DNA from: Caldicellulosiruptor kronotskyensis 2002
Lineage (GTDB): Bacteria > Bacillota > Thermoanaerobacteria > Caldicellulosiruptorales > Caldicellulosiruptoraceae
Assembly (NCBI RefSeq): GCF_000166775.1
Contig: NC_014720.1
Location: forward strand, 645,501 to 709,500
DNA length: 64,000 bases
Reading direction: 5' to 3'
Part shown: positions 39,967-49,451 of the stretch, one piece after another
How positions within the stretch are numbered: position 1 is the stretch's first letter
Layout: each line of letters opens with the position of its first letter
Translations under genes and position numbers: made by a program
The notes under the pieces: model-generated
Database searches by the model: none
What the model saw: the letters and a program-made list of their open reading frames with translations, nothing else
What the model was told of the DNA's origin: nothing

Positions 39967-40956
39967 TTAAAATTCAATCACTTTTCCATCATCAGCAGAC
40001 TCTCTCGCTAAAAGCGAAGCCAAGGTTACATAAAAGCTATCCTCACTACTAACTAAGCACTTATCTGTACCTCTTACCTCATTTAAGAAATCTAAAAACA
40101 CAATAGGTGGTTTTTCTAAAGAGACTTCTGAGACCTCTTTAGTGGTATCATTTAGTAAGTAAACTTTTCCGTTTAAAACTTCAAGAATTCCTCTTGTTCC
40201 CACAATTCTAACTCTATCATCATCATGAGTAGGGGCAGTAGCAGGACGCAAATAGTCAATGTTCACCGTGGCTAAAATTTCATCTTCCATTACAAAGCTA
40301 CAAAAAGCAGTAGTTTCAAGCTCACCGTGATCATTATTATAAAGTCTTGAATGTCTTGCAAAGACCGATTTGAATTTCTTACCACTCAACCAATAAATCC
40401 AATCAATAGCGTGAATTCCAACCCAGGGAATTGTTCCACCATATGTTTTTCTATGTTTGTAAAAGTCAGGTCGAGTTCCAAGTTTATAAGATTTTTGAGC
40501 ATGTATCAGTCTTATTCTACCTATCTTGTTTTCATTTATAAGTTTATAAGCAGTCCAAAAATGGGGTGTATAGCGCAATCCCAGCATTGACGAAAGTTTT
40601 ACTTTTGTTTGCCTCCACACACTCTTTAGTTCTTCAAGTTTTTCTATTGATAGTGCAACAGGCTTTTCCATATATACGTGGATTCCTCTTTTCATAGCCT
40701 CAATTGCAAGCTCAGAATTTTTATAAAAAAATGTATTAATCACAGCAATGTCAGGTTTGAGATCTTCAAACATCCTTATAGGATTGCTATAAACCACAGA
40801 TGCAAATCCCATTTCATTTACTTGAGAATATAACCTTTCAATATTCTCTCCTTCACATCCAGGAGAGATTCCCACAATTTGAGCATGAGGGTCTTCTTTT
40901 ATTCCTCTTAAAGCATATACATAGTGTCCACTACTGCCGACTATGCAAATTTTCAT
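39967..40956 (-). CDS. Gfo/Idh/MocA-family oxidoreductase
   Basis: A 329-residue NAD(P)-dependent oxidoreductase. The Rossmann start is KICIVGSSGHYVYALRGI, and the EKP motif (VYMEKPVALS) is near residue 97. It is the last gene of a minus-strand trio behind a GH106-like glycosidase and an SGNH esterase, so it probably acts on the sugar they release. ATG with GAAAGGTGTGAG upstream. A diverged relic of the same family lies at 33785-33918. Confidence 0.88.
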   Translation of the reverse strand: MKICIVGSSGHYVYALRGIKEDPHAQIVGISPGCEGENIERLYSQVNEMGFASVVYSNPIRMFEDLKPDIAVINTFFYKNSELAIEAMKRGIHVYMEKPVALSIEKLEELKSVWRQTKVKLSSMLGLRYTPHFWTAYKLINENKIGRIRLIHAQKSYKLGTRPDFYKHRKTYGGTIPWVGIHAIDWIYWLSGKKFKSVFARHSRLYNNDHGELETTAFCSFVMEDEILATVNIDYLRPATAPTHDDDRVRIVGTRGILEVLNGKVYLLNDTTKEVSEVSLEKPPIVFLDFLNEVRGTDKCLVSSEDSFYVTLASLLARESADDGKVIEF

Positions 40957-40990
40957 TTAAAATCTCACACCTTTCATTCAAATTTTTCTT

Positions 40991-41716
40991 TTAAAACATA
41001 ATTGTTTCAAACAATGACCATGCAAAGAGCTTATGCATCGGGCGATTGGGGTGATTTATAAAATTTGAAAGAAGATTTGTTGTGTCAACACCACTATGAT
41101 AAAGCTTTTTCCATTTTTCATAACAATCACAAACTACAACCTTTTCCTTTTTGCAAAGCTCCTTAGCTGAGTCTATGTAAAGGTCTAATGTTCCATTGAT
41201 TTGACTTTCCATATTTAATTTTGCCATCTCAATTAACGGCAAGCTCTTTATAGCTAGTGAAATATAAGTATTTTTCATGTTGGGAGTTAAAAAAATTACT
41301 TCAATATCATGTTTTTTAAGTTCTATAAATATCCCTGCTAAACCATCTAAATATTCATTCAAATACTCTTTTCCTTTGTTACTATCATTTAATCCATAAC
41401 AAACTACCACAAGGTCTGGGTTAAATCTTAAAACATCTCTTTCAAGTCTTTGTAAGCCACCCTGTGCTGTATCACCGCTTATGCCTGCATTGACAATATT
41501 AATCGGAGCAAATGGAAACACCATTGATAATATTTTCTTAAATTGATTATGATACACTGCTTCAAAATCACAGACAACTTCTAATGTTCTTTTTGTTCCT
41601 TCAATAACCTCAAAACAACCGTGGGTTACACTGTCACCCAGAAAGACAATTGTAGGTATTGGACCGGAGTGATAATTTTCGTTTTTTTGTCTAATTTTTT
41701 CTATAATTCGCATCAT
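40991..41716 (-). CDS. SGNH/GDSL-family esterase (candidate rhamnogalacturonan acetylesterase)
   Basis: A 241-residue hydrolase without a signal peptide, probably cytoplasmic. SGNH blocks: catalytic Ser in VFLGDSVTHG near residue 28, the Gly in NAGISGDTAQGG near 75, Asn in VCYGLNDS near 108, and the His region FINHPNRPMH near 222. The usual Asp three residues before the His is not seen. It lies between a GH106-like glycosidase and a sugar oxidoreductase, which suggests removal of acetyl groups from imported pectin oligosaccharides. The substrate is inferred from context. Confidence 0.8.
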   Translation of the reverse strand: MMRIIEKIRQKNENYHSGPIPTIVFLGDSVTHGCFEVIEGTKRTLEVVCDFEAVYHNQFKKILSMVFPFAPINIVNAGISGDTAQGGLQRLERDVLRFNPDLVVVCYGLNDSNKGKEYLNEYLDGLAGIFIELKKHDIEVIFLTPNMKNTYISLAIKSLPLIEMAKLNMESQINGTLDLYIDSAKELCKKEKVVVCDCYEKWKKLYHSGVDTTNLLSNFINHPNRPMHKLFAWSLFETIMF

Positions 41717-41750
41717 CTAAATCCACCCCTAATTTTTATATTGATGAGTT

Positions 41751-44700
41751 TTATATTGTCTTAATTTTATGTGTTATTGGCTCAATAATTTCACCTTCGA
41801 ACAGTTGCAGGCTCGAAGTTGATACTTCAAGTGTGAGCTTTACCTTCTTTGAAGAAAGTAAATCAGAATCTACCTTCCATCTGTAAGGTTGCCAACATCT
41901 TGTGCCAATAAGTTCATTATTTATATAAAGGCTAACACACTGATCTACGTTATCTTCGATAAAGAATTCCACAATACCACTTTCCAAAGATGGCATTTGA
42001 AGTTCTTTTTCGTACTTTACAAAACCAGCATAAAAAGGAATGCCATTTTCAAGGTCTTTACCAAAATAGCCTTGAGTTGGAAGCTTGCCCATATGCCAGC
42101 TGTCATCAACTTTGAATACACCTGCCGTGCTGAAAATATAAATGGGTGTAAGAAGTCCGTCAAATGATCTGCTAATCTTTACACATACACAAAGCTGATT
42201 TTCCCCTAGTTTAATTAAGTTGCTAATATCATATGCCAAATTAGTATGAGAATAAAATCTTTTAAGTATAAAATCTCTTGGTAAAATAGTATGATTGTTC
42301 AAAAGCACAACCCATTCACCTTTTATACCTTCATCTTCAATTACAAGCCAGAATTTTTGGCTTGCTGCATCTACAAAAAATGAAGTAGTGTATATTGCCT
42401 CAAAGCTTGGCAACGTTATTTCTTTTGGACATCCAAAGAAACTTTTTGTTTTTAGTGGTATTGCAATTTTTGCCTCTTCTATTTGGTCAATTATCGGTTT
42501 TGGTGTAACTGGAATTTTTGAAGATGCTAAGTATTGTTCATTTTCATTGTTGAAATTCAATTTTAAATTCCATCTGCCGAGCCTTAAAGGATTTAAACTC
42601 TCAATTGAAAATTCCCAAACAGTTGCAAGAGGGATTTTGTACTGAGAAACTCTCTTTTCAATATTCTTTTTGTTGTGATTCTTCTTAGAAGAACTTTTTT
42701 CTAATTTGATTAAATACGATTGAAAAGGTTCAAAATTCATGGAAAAAGCCATTTGTTTTTTTTCTAAAGAATTTTCAAAATTTATTTCCTCTTCGGAATC
42801 TTGCAATGTTAATGGAACCGAATAAATTCTGATTATTTCACCAGCCTTGTAACCCACGTGTATCTTACAACTCTTTTTCTCCTTAGTTGGGTTTATTATG
42901 AATAAAAGATCATGATCTACATCCTCAAAGTAAGCACAGAGAATACCGTGGTCGTTAAAAGATTCATATGATATAACTACAGACTTTTCATATATCTCAT
43001 CAATTTTTGTAGCTAAATCTTCTATATTACCAATGAAGATGCAACTGTTAAGAAAAACTGTATTGTTCAATTTAGAACCTGCTGTATATGCCTTTGCAAT
43101 GTCCATAGGATTTACTCCAAGAAAATTGCTAATATCTTTGGCAACATCAAAATCTTCGATATTTTGAAATGGCAAACAACCAATAAATATTATCTTGCAC
43201 CCATTTAGTATCAGCTCTTTTATCTTCGTATAGGCTTCTTTTTCTAAATTGGTCACAGGTGGAATAATCAATAGTTCAAATTTTTCATTCTCGTAATAAA
43301 TCTTTTGATTGATGCATTTCAAGTTTTTAACTAATGACTGATCAATCACATAATAGTCTACATTTTCTTCTAAAAGAATTTGCTGAATTCTACAGAAATC
43401 CTTTGAAATCTTCTCTTTTATCTCTCTCTCATTAAAACAGGTCCACTGGCTTGTAATTGGGTCTACTAAAAGTACATCAACTTTTCTTTTGCAATTTTTA
43501 AGCATTTTAGTTACATTTTCTACATACTCAGACAATATTTTTTGATGTTTCCACCATGGCATCTGGAAAAAGGCTGAAGGTGGGGCATCGTGTTTTTTGA
43601 GTCCATCTGCACTATAATAAAAAGCATGAGGAACAAACATGTCTATTCCCTGCAATATTAGCCAGTCAAATATCCATTTCATATCTTGCATTGTCATGCT
43701 CCAGCCGATGCTGTGAAAGCATTCACACAAAGCCCTTTCCTTTTTATAAAAGTGAGCGGCAGATGATGCTATCTTTGGATTTGCTCTGTAGTTTTCAGAT
43801 ACAATCTGTGGAATGTCACCAGCCTTTTGGTGCCCTGCATCTATTCCGGGAATGTCCATAAATGCTAATTGTGAGCTTCTCAAAATTGGCTTTTCACCTA
43901 CATACAAAAGATTATTCTGGTGGCACCATTCAAGGATTTGTTTGTCATAGCTCTCAATAAATGTGTCCACAACAAGCTTCCAAAACTGATACTTAATTTT
44001 TGAACAAGCTGTATCAAATATGTCTGTGCAAATAATTTGAGGTAATTTTTCAATAAGATTTTCCCCATATGTTTGCTCAAAAAGCTTAGGAAGCACTTTT
44101 GACCAAGGAAGTTTGCCGGCAACTGGAGCTGTTTCATCCGTAAAAATTCCCTTTATTGTTTTTCCAAACTCATGACCTAAGTATTTTTTATATTTTTCAT
44201 GAGTGGTTTGAATGAACAGTCTTACAGCATCTTTGTTTAGAGGGTCGATAAATGTTCCGAAATATTTAAAATTTTTTAATGGATACTGATAAAACAAAAA
44301 TATCTTCCACTCTCCTTTTGGTACTTTCCATTTAAGAGCTTTTGCTCCATCTCCAACAAAGTATCTTTTCCTATTGTAAAACGTAAGTCCACTTTCTTGG
44401 TAGATATGTTCTTTGTAGATTACACCAATATTGTCCATCAGTTCTACATACTCATTCCACAGTATGGAACAATTACCAATTTTATAAGCTCTCGCTAATA
44501 GAATTTCGGACATAGGAAGCTCAATGTATATGTCTTCATTTTCTTTTGCTTCAAACACTTTGTAATCTAATATAAATGCTTGAAATTCCGGATGCTGGGC
44601 AATAACCTCACCAGCTGAGATCCCACTTGGGTAAGGATATTCATCATAAAGCCACACTTCCATGTTATATTTTTTTGCACATTCAATTGCAACAGAAACC

Positions 44701-44870
44701 TTTTCAAACCACTCATGAGAAAGGTAGGGTATTTCAAGACCTTGCCGTGGATGAATGAAGAACCCGCCAATTCCTTTTTCGTGCATCTCTTTTATTTGCT
44801 CTGCTATTTCATCATTTTCCATTTTCCCATTCCAAAACCAAAATGGTTTTATTTTGAAATTAATGTCCAT
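41751..44870 (-). CDS. Large GH106-like glycoside hydrolase
   Basis: A 1039-residue protein, probably cytoplasmic. The start at ATG 44870 has AGGAGTGAGG eight to sixteen bases upstream; a 17-codon longer frame reading MNSFLLLLAKYRSEENR lacks one. The N-terminal barrel opens with KPFWFWNGKMENDEIAEQI, then GGFFIHPRQGLEIPYLSHEW and EVWLYDEYPYPSGISAGE. The acidic motif GIFTDETAPVAG near residue 220 matches that of the 844-residue paralogue at 9524. The C-terminal 250 residues form GH2-like/galactose-binding sandwiches. It heads a three-gene operon divergent from a LacI regulator. alpha-L-Rhamnosidase activity is the best guess. Confidence 0.68.
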   Translation of the reverse strand: MDINFKIKPFWFWNGKMENDEIAEQIKEMHEKGIGGFFIHPRQGLEIPYLSHEWFEKVSVAIECAKKYNMEVWLYDEYPYPSGISAGEVIAQHPEFQAFILDYKVFEAKENEDIYIELPMSEILLARAYKIGNCSILWNEYVELMDNIGVIYKEHIYQESGLTFYNRKRYFVGDGAKALKWKVPKGEWKIFLFYQYPLKNFKYFGTFIDPLNKDAVRLFIQTTHEKYKKYLGHEFGKTIKGIFTDETAPVAGKLPWSKVLPKLFEQTYGENLIEKLPQIICTDIFDTACSKIKYQFWKLVVDTFIESYDKQILEWCHQNNLLYVGEKPILRSSQLAFMDIPGIDAGHQKAGDIPQIVSENYRANPKIASSAAHFYKKERALCECFHSIGWSMTMQDMKWIFDWLILQGIDMFVPHAFYYSADGLKKHDAPPSAFFQMPWWKHQKILSEYVENVTKMLKNCKRKVDVLLVDPITSQWTCFNEREIKEKISKDFCRIQQILLEENVDYYVIDQSLVKNLKCINQKIYYENEKFELLIIPPVTNLEKEAYTKIKELILNGCKIIFIGCLPFQNIEDFDVAKDISNFLGVNPMDIAKAYTAGSKLNNTVFLNSCIFIGNIEDLATKIDEIYEKSVVISYESFNDHGILCAYFEDVDHDLLFIINPTKEKKSCKIHVGYKAGEIIRIYSVPLTLQDSEEEINFENSLEKKQMAFSMNFEPFQSYLIKLEKSSSKKNHNKKNIEKRVSQYKIPLATVWEFSIESLNPLRLGRWNLKLNFNNENEQYLASSKIPVTPKPIIDQIEEAKIAIPLKTKSFFGCPKEITLPSFEAIYTTSFFVDAASQKFWLVIEDEGIKGEWVVLLNNHTILPRDFILKRFYSHTNLAYDISNLIKLGENQLCVCVKISRSFDGLLTPIYIFSTAGVFKVDDSWHMGKLPTQGYFGKDLENGIPFYAGFVKYEKELQMPSLESGIVEFFIEDNVDQCVSLYINNELIGTRCWQPYRWKVDSDLLSSKKVKLTLEVSTSSLQLFEGEIIEPITHKIKTI

Positions 44871-44954
44871 TCTGTTTTCCTCACTCCTATATTTAGCTAA
44901 TAGTAATAAAAAACTGTTCAAATTTGTTTTGGTTTTTTTATATTTACATCCCTA

Positions 44955-44983
44955 ATTATACTATATAACTCAAATACAATCAA
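44955..44983 (-). promoter_or_regulatory. Promoter for the minus-strand GH106-esterase-oxidoreductase operon
   Basis: On the minus strand TTGATT (44983-44978), 17 bases, TATAAT (44960-44955). Confidence 0.75.
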
Positions 44984-44990
44984 CACAAAA

Positions 44991-45020
44991 TTGAAAGAAT
45001 CAAAAACAATGTGTTATAAT
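44991..45020 (+). promoter_or_regulatory. Promoter for the LacI-type regulator
   Basis: TTGAAA (44991-44996), 18 bases, TATAAT (45015-45020). It is back to back with the minus-strand promoter (8 bases between -35 boxes), so one bound regulator could affect both. Confidence 0.7.
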
Positions 45021-45116
45021 GTTTCATAAAGTACAACTTGCTTTATTATTGAAAAGAATAAAGACAAGATGGTAAAATAAACAATAAAGAATATTGCCAA
45101 AATTCAGTACGAGAGG

Positions 45117-46130
45117 GTGGTTAAGATTCCAGCTACAATAAAAGATATAGCAAAGTATACAGGACTTTCAATAGCAACTATATCAAAGTATCTCAATGGT
45201 GGTAATGTGTTAGAAAAAAATAGGATTCTTATAGAAGAGGCAATAAAGGCGCTAGATTTTGAAGTGAATGAGATTGCAAGAGGGCTCAGAACTAATAAGA
45301 CAATGACAATTGGAGTTTTGATTCCTGTTTTTGAAGTTTTCTTTAATACAATTGTATCTTCGTTAGAAAATGTATTGCTTGAAACTGGTTATAGTATTGT
45401 TGTATGTGATTACAGAGATGATGAAAAGTTAGAAAAGGAAAGGTTGGATTTTCTTTATAAAAAAAGAGTTGATGCATTAGTGGTTGTTCCCACATACTTG
45501 AAAGGAAGCGATATCAAAAAGATTATAAAAAGAGACATTCCAATTGTAGCAGTGGACAGACCAATTGATGACTTTGAATGTGATACAATCCTTGTGAACA
45601 ATTTCGAGGTTTCATATCAAGCAGTTGAAAAGTTAATTTTAATGGGGCACAAAAAAATTGGAATAATATGTGGGCCACAGAATATCTATACTGCTCAAGA
45701 AAGGTTGAATGGCTATGTTCAAGCTCATACCGATTTTAACATACCTCTAAATGAAGAATACATAAAGTTTGGAGAATTTCATAATATGGAATCAGGTTAT
45801 AAAAAAATGATTGAATTACTTGAAATCCAAAATCCTCCTTCTGCTGTTTTTGTTACAAATTATGAGATGACTCTTGGTGCTATTATTGCTATAAATGAAA
45901 AAGACATAAAAGTCCCTGATGAGCTGTCAGTTATAGGCTTTGATAATTTAGAAATGGCAAGGATAGTAAAGCCATCATTATCTCTTGTGGTCCAGCCAAT
46001 GGAAGAGATAGGAGAGTCTGTTGCAAGATTGCTATTGAAGAGATTAAAAGGGGATAAAAGTGATTTTCCTTTGCAAAAAAAGTTGAGCGCACAAGTTTTG
46101 ATAAAGAATTCAATCAAAAGAGTAGACTGA
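45117..46130 (+). CDS. LacI-family transcriptional regulator
   Basis: A 337-residue repressor. The N-terminal helix-turn-helix reads TIKDIAKYTGLS, then IATISKYLNGGNV, and the hinge and periplasmic-binding-like sensor follow (TMTIGVLIPVFEVFFNTI near residue 60). It should bind a palindrome with a central CG; two AAACGTTT sites lie in front of the gatY-like operon just downstream. The GTG start at 45117 touches its only ribosome site (GAGAGGGTGG), so the true start may be a rare codon a few bases later. Ligand unknown, likely a sugar of the neighbouring operons. Confidence 0.88.
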   Translation: MVKIPATIKDIAKYTGLSIATISKYLNGGNVLEKNRILIEEAIKALDFEVNEIARGLRTNKTMTIGVLIPVFEVFFNTIVSSLENVLLETGYSIVVCDYRDDEKLEKERLDFLYKKRVDALVVVPTYLKGSDIKKIIKRDIPIVAVDRPIDDFECDTILVNNFEVSYQAVEKLILMGHKKIGIICGPQNIYTAQERLNGYVQAHTDFNIPLNEEYIKFGEFHNMESGYKKMIELLEIQNPPSAVFVTNYEMTLGAIIAINEKDIKVPDELSVIGFDNLEMARIVKPSLSLVVQPMEEIGESVARLLLKRLKGDKSDFPLQKKLSAQVLIKNSIKRVD

Positions 46131-46185
46131 GAGTTTAGGATGTTGGATTTTAGATAAGTATAGTTTTAAAAAATCTTTTTGGGTA

Positions 46186-46215
46186 TTGACAGATGGATTT
46201 GTTTAATGTTATTCT
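46186..46215 (+). promoter_or_regulatory. Promoter for the gatY-gatZ operon
   Basis: TTGACA (46186-46191), 18 bases, TATTCT (46210-46215), ending 10 bases before the first operator. Confidence 0.65.
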
Positions 46216-46225
46216 ATTATAAAGC

Positions 46226-46271
46226 TAAACGTTTAATTTCTTATTTATTTTTATTAAAAGTAAAACGTTTA
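46226..46271. promoter_or_regulatory. Twin LacI-type operators
   Basis: TAAACGTTTA (46226-46235) and AAAACGTTTA (46262-46271) share the palindrome AAACGTTT; the centres are 36 bases apart, just downstream of the -10. A CG-centred palindrome is typical for LacI-family repressors, and the gene for one ends 96 bases upstream. Confidence 0.75.
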
Positions 46272-46308
46272 GTTATAGATTGTTCATTAAAAAAGGAAGT
46301 GAAAACAA

Positions 46309-47145
46309 GTGGCTATTATCTCTTTGAAAGAAGTTTTTGATTATAGTTTTGTGAAAAGCGCAATTTGTTCTTTTAATTTTGTGAACCTCGAACAATTATA
46401 TGGAATTGTAGCTGCTGCTGATGAGCTTCAAACTCCTGTTGTTTTAATGATTTCACAAAAAACTGCTTTAAAATATGGACTTGAGGTAATGTTCAACTTA
46501 GCAAAATCAAAAGTTGAAAAGCTACATACTCCATTTGTCATTCATTTAGACCATGCAAAGAATATTGAGCTTGTTGAAAAAGCAATTGATTTAGGGTTTT
46601 CTTCAGTAATGTTTGATGGTTCATCACTGTCTTTTGATGAAAATATTAAGAAAACTTACGAAGTTGTAAAAAAAGCTCACAGATATGGGATTGCAGTTGA
46701 GGGCGAAATAAATGCTATATATGGGAAGGAAGAAGATGGCACCCCAAGTGCTATTGTATACACAAAAGTAAAAGATGCCAAGAAGTTTTCAGAAGAAACT
46801 GAGGTTGATTTTTTAGCGGTTAGTGTTGGAACAAAGCATGGACTTTATGAGGGAACGCCTTCTTTGAGGTATGATCTTATCAATGAAATTTCCAATTCAA
46901 TTAAGTCAAAACTTGTTATGCATGGTTGCAGCGGGCTTACAGCTGAACAGTTAAGGAAGTCTATTCAAAGTGGAATTAAAAAGTTGAATTTTGGCACAGA
47001 GGTAATGCTAACACAGATAAACGCAATAAAAAAATCATTAGACAATTTATCTAAACCAGATATAAGGCCAATTATGGACAGTTCAATTGAAGAGATAAAG
47101 GCATATGTAAAGAACACAATTAATAGTATTTGTATTTCACAATAA
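46309..47145 (+). CDS. gatY: Class II aldolase, tagatose/fructose-bisphosphate type (GatY-like)
   Basis: A 278-residue zinc-dependent aldolase. It shows HLDHAKNIELVEKAI near residue 80 (zinc His and the catalytic Asp) and the phosphate-loop region LVMHGCSGLTAEQLR near 205; the second zinc His is in SVGTKHGLYEG. The gene is first in an operon that also contains the gatZ-like gene. Tagatose-1,6-bisphosphate is the usual substrate of the pair. With an FGGY kinase in the operon a ketose 1-phosphate is also possible. GTG start with AAAAGGAAGTG upstream. Confidence 0.85.
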   Translation: MAIISLKEVFDYSFVKSAICSFNFVNLEQLYGIVAAADELQTPVVLMISQKTALKYGLEVMFNLAKSKVEKLHTPFVIHLDHAKNIELVEKAIDLGFSSVMFDGSSLSFDENIKKTYEVVKKAHRYGIAVEGEINAIYGKEEDGTPSAIVYTKVKDAKKFSEETEVDFLAVSVGTKHGLYEGTPSLRYDLINEISNSIKSKLVMHGCSGLTAEQLRKSIQSGIKKLNFGTEVMLTQINAIKKSLDNLSKPDIRPIMDSSIEEIKAYVKNTINSICISQ

Positions 47146-47187
47146 AATTTATGAAAAAGTCAACAAAAAGGAGCGAATGTTTTAAAG

Positions 47188-48231
47188 ATGAAAGCGGCAG
47201 TTTTACACGCAAAAGGTGATATCAGATATGAAGAGGTTGAAGATCCTAAAATAACTGAGGATGAGGTTCTTGTAAAAGTGAGGGCAAGTGGCATATGTGG
47301 GTCTGACATTCCAAGAGTATTGGGTGATGCGGCACATTTTTATCCTATCATATTAGGACACGAATTTTCTGGTGAAATTGTGGAGGTTGGCAAAAACGTT
47401 AAAAACCTTAAAATTGGCGACAGAGTGGTGGGTGCTCCGTTATTGCCATGTTTTAAGTGCAGTGATTGTCAAAAGGGTTGGTATTCGCAATGCAAAAACT
47501 ACAGTTTTATTGGGTCAAGAAGGCAAGGGAGCTTTGCCGAATACATAGCGATTCCTGCAAGAAATGCAATAAAATTTGATGAAAGTATCCCTTTTGAACA
47601 GGCTGTCTTTTTTGAACCATCCACTGTAGCTTTACATGGACTTAGGTGTGTTGATTTTAAAGGTGGCGAAGATGTTTTAGTTTTGGGTGCAGGAACAATT
47701 GGGATTTTTACGTTACAGTGGGCAAGAATAATGGGCGCAAGATGCATCTGTGTTGTTGATATCAAAGATGAGAGACTAAAACTTGCAAAAGAGTTTGGAG
47801 CAGATTTTGTTGTTAATGCAACTGAAGAAAAGTTTACAGAAAAGATAAGTGAACTCACAAAAGGCAGAGGTTTTGGATATGTATTTGAAACAGCAGGTAG
47901 TACTGAGACAATAAAGTTCTCTTTCGAATTTGTTTCAAACAAAGGCTGTGTTTGCCTTATAGGTACACCTACAAAGGATATTGCTTTCTCGCCTCATCTA
48001 TTTGAAAAAATCAATAGGAAAGAGTTTCATCTTACAGGTTCTTGGATGTCATATAGTGCCCCTTTTCCAGGCATTGAATGGGAGTTGACCTCCCAATATT
48101 TTTCAGATAAACGCTTAAAGTTCAGCAATAAGTTGATATACAAAACCTTTCATCTAAAAGATATTAAAGAAGCATTTGAGTTATTTAAAAGTCCGGAGAA
48201 TGTGAAAGGGAAAGTAATCATTTTAAGTTAA
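47188..48231 (+). CDS. Zinc polyol dehydrogenase, GatD-like
   Basis: A 347-residue medium-chain dehydrogenase that strongly recalls E. coli galactitol-1-phosphate dehydrogenase GatD: CGSDIPRVLGDAAHFYPIIL, LGHEFSGEIVEVG and YSQCKNYSFIGSRRQG. Catalytic zinc ligands are the Cys of GICGSD and His-Glu of GHEF; the structural zinc site is PCFKCSDCQKGWYSQC. NAD fold VLVLGAGTIGIF near residue 170. As no PTS is present, the substrate may be an unphosphorylated polyol. ATG start; the GGAG site is rather far (14 bases). Confidence 0.85.
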   Translation: MKAAVLHAKGDIRYEEVEDPKITEDEVLVKVRASGICGSDIPRVLGDAAHFYPIILGHEFSGEIVEVGKNVKNLKIGDRVVGAPLLPCFKCSDCQKGWYSQCKNYSFIGSRRQGSFAEYIAIPARNAIKFDESIPFEQAVFFEPSTVALHGLRCVDFKGGEDVLVLGAGTIGIFTLQWARIMGARCICVVDIKDERLKLAKEFGADFVVNATEEKFTEKISELTKGRGFGYVFETAGSTETIKFSFEFVSNKGCVCLIGTPTKDIAFSPHLFEKINRKEFHLTGSWMSYSAPFPGIEWELTSQYFSDKRLKFSNKLIYKTFHLKDIKEAFELFKSPENVKGKVIILS

Positions 48232-48265
48232 TATATTCAAAAAATTATATAAGGAGGAATATAAA

Positions 48266-49435
48266 ATGGTCAAAAGCTTTAATTACTATCAGCCCACCAG
48301 AATAATATTTGGAGTGGGCAGACGAAAAGAACTTGGCATTTGGGCGAAACGTTTTGGGAAAAAGGTTTTAGTTGTTGTTGACCCGAATGTAGAAAAGTTT
48401 TTGTCTCAGCAGTATCAAGAGATGTTAGATAGCCTTCATTCCGAAGGTATTGAAACCATTGTATTTGATCATGTTATTCCAAATCCCACACTTGACTCAA
48501 TCCAAGAAGGTGCAGAGGTAGCAAAAAGAGAGAAAGTTGATTTTGTAATAGGCATTGGTGGGGGAAGTTCAATTGACACAGCAAAAGCAATAGCAGTTGC
48601 AGCAACCCATGAAGGAAGTGCATGGGATTATCTTTATTTTAAAAAAGAACCTACAGAAAAAACACTGCCTATAATTGGAGTTCCAACAACAGCAGGAACA
48701 GGTACGCAAACATCAAGAGTCTCTGTATTGACAAACACAGAAGAAAAGTGCAAATCAGCAATTGCAAGTGACAATATAATATGCAAGGTTGCAATCGTAG
48801 ATCCAGAGCTTACTTTAACTGTTCCTCCTGCTGTCACTGCATCAACAGGGTTTGATGTGTTTACACATTGCTTTGAGTCATACATAAATGTAAATAATCA
48901 GCCATATGTAGATATGTTGGCACTTGAGGCAATTGGAATTGTGATTAAATATTTGAGAAAAGCTTATGACAATCCAGGTGACCTTGGGGCAAGAACAAAG
49001 ATGGCCTGGGCAGATACTTTAGCAGGATGTTGTTTAGCAAATGTTGGGACGACAATTCCACATGCTTTAGGTCAGGCAATTGGCGGTCATTTCCCGCATG
49101 TAAGTCATGGTCAGAGCTTGGCAGTGGTTTACCCTGCGTTTTTAGATTATACAGTGGACTGGGCTATAGAAAGGTTTGCAAAAGTGGCAAGAATGTTTAA
49201 TCCTGAGCTTGAGAAAGTATCTGACAAAGAAGCAGCCTATGCTTTGAAACAGGAAATTGTTTCATTTTTAAAATCAATCAACCTGTATTACACAATGGAG
49301 GATTTTGGAATAAAGAAAGAGGATGTTAAGGATTTGGTAAAACATGCGATAGAATTTCCTGATAACAGGGTAAATCCAAGAGTTCCTGACGAAAAGGATC
49401 TTGAAGAGCTTTATTTAAAATCGTTTAGAGACTAA
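48266..49435 (+). CDS. Iron-containing alcohol dehydrogenase
   Basis: A 389-residue type III alcohol dehydrogenase. It has the NAD-binding GIGGGSSIDTAKAIA near residue 93, and iron-site His in FDVFTHCFESY and HALGQAIGGHFPHVSHG (residues about 200-275). Relatives include FucO (lactaldehyde reductase) and butanol dehydrogenases. In this operon it could reduce the aldehyde released by the aldolase. ATG after AAGGAGGAA. Confidence 0.88.
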   Translation: MVKSFNYYQPTRIIFGVGRRKELGIWAKRFGKKVLVVVDPNVEKFLSQQYQEMLDSLHSEGIETIVFDHVIPNPTLDSIQEGAEVAKREKVDFVIGIGGGSSIDTAKAIAVAATHEGSAWDYLYFKKEPTEKTLPIIGVPTTAGTGTQTSRVSVLTNTEEKCKSAIASDNIICKVAIVDPELTLTVPPAVTASTGFDVFTHCFESYINVNNQPYVDMLALEAIGIVIKYLRKAYDNPGDLGARTKMAWADTLAGCCLANVGTTIPHALGQAIGGHFPHVSHGQSLAVVYPAFLDYTVDWAIERFAKVARMFNPELEKVSDKEAAYALKQEIVSFLKSINLYYTMEDFGIKKEDVKDLVKHAIEFPDNRVNPRVPDEKDLEELYLKSFRD

Positions 49436-49451
49436 AAAGGAGTAAGCGGGT

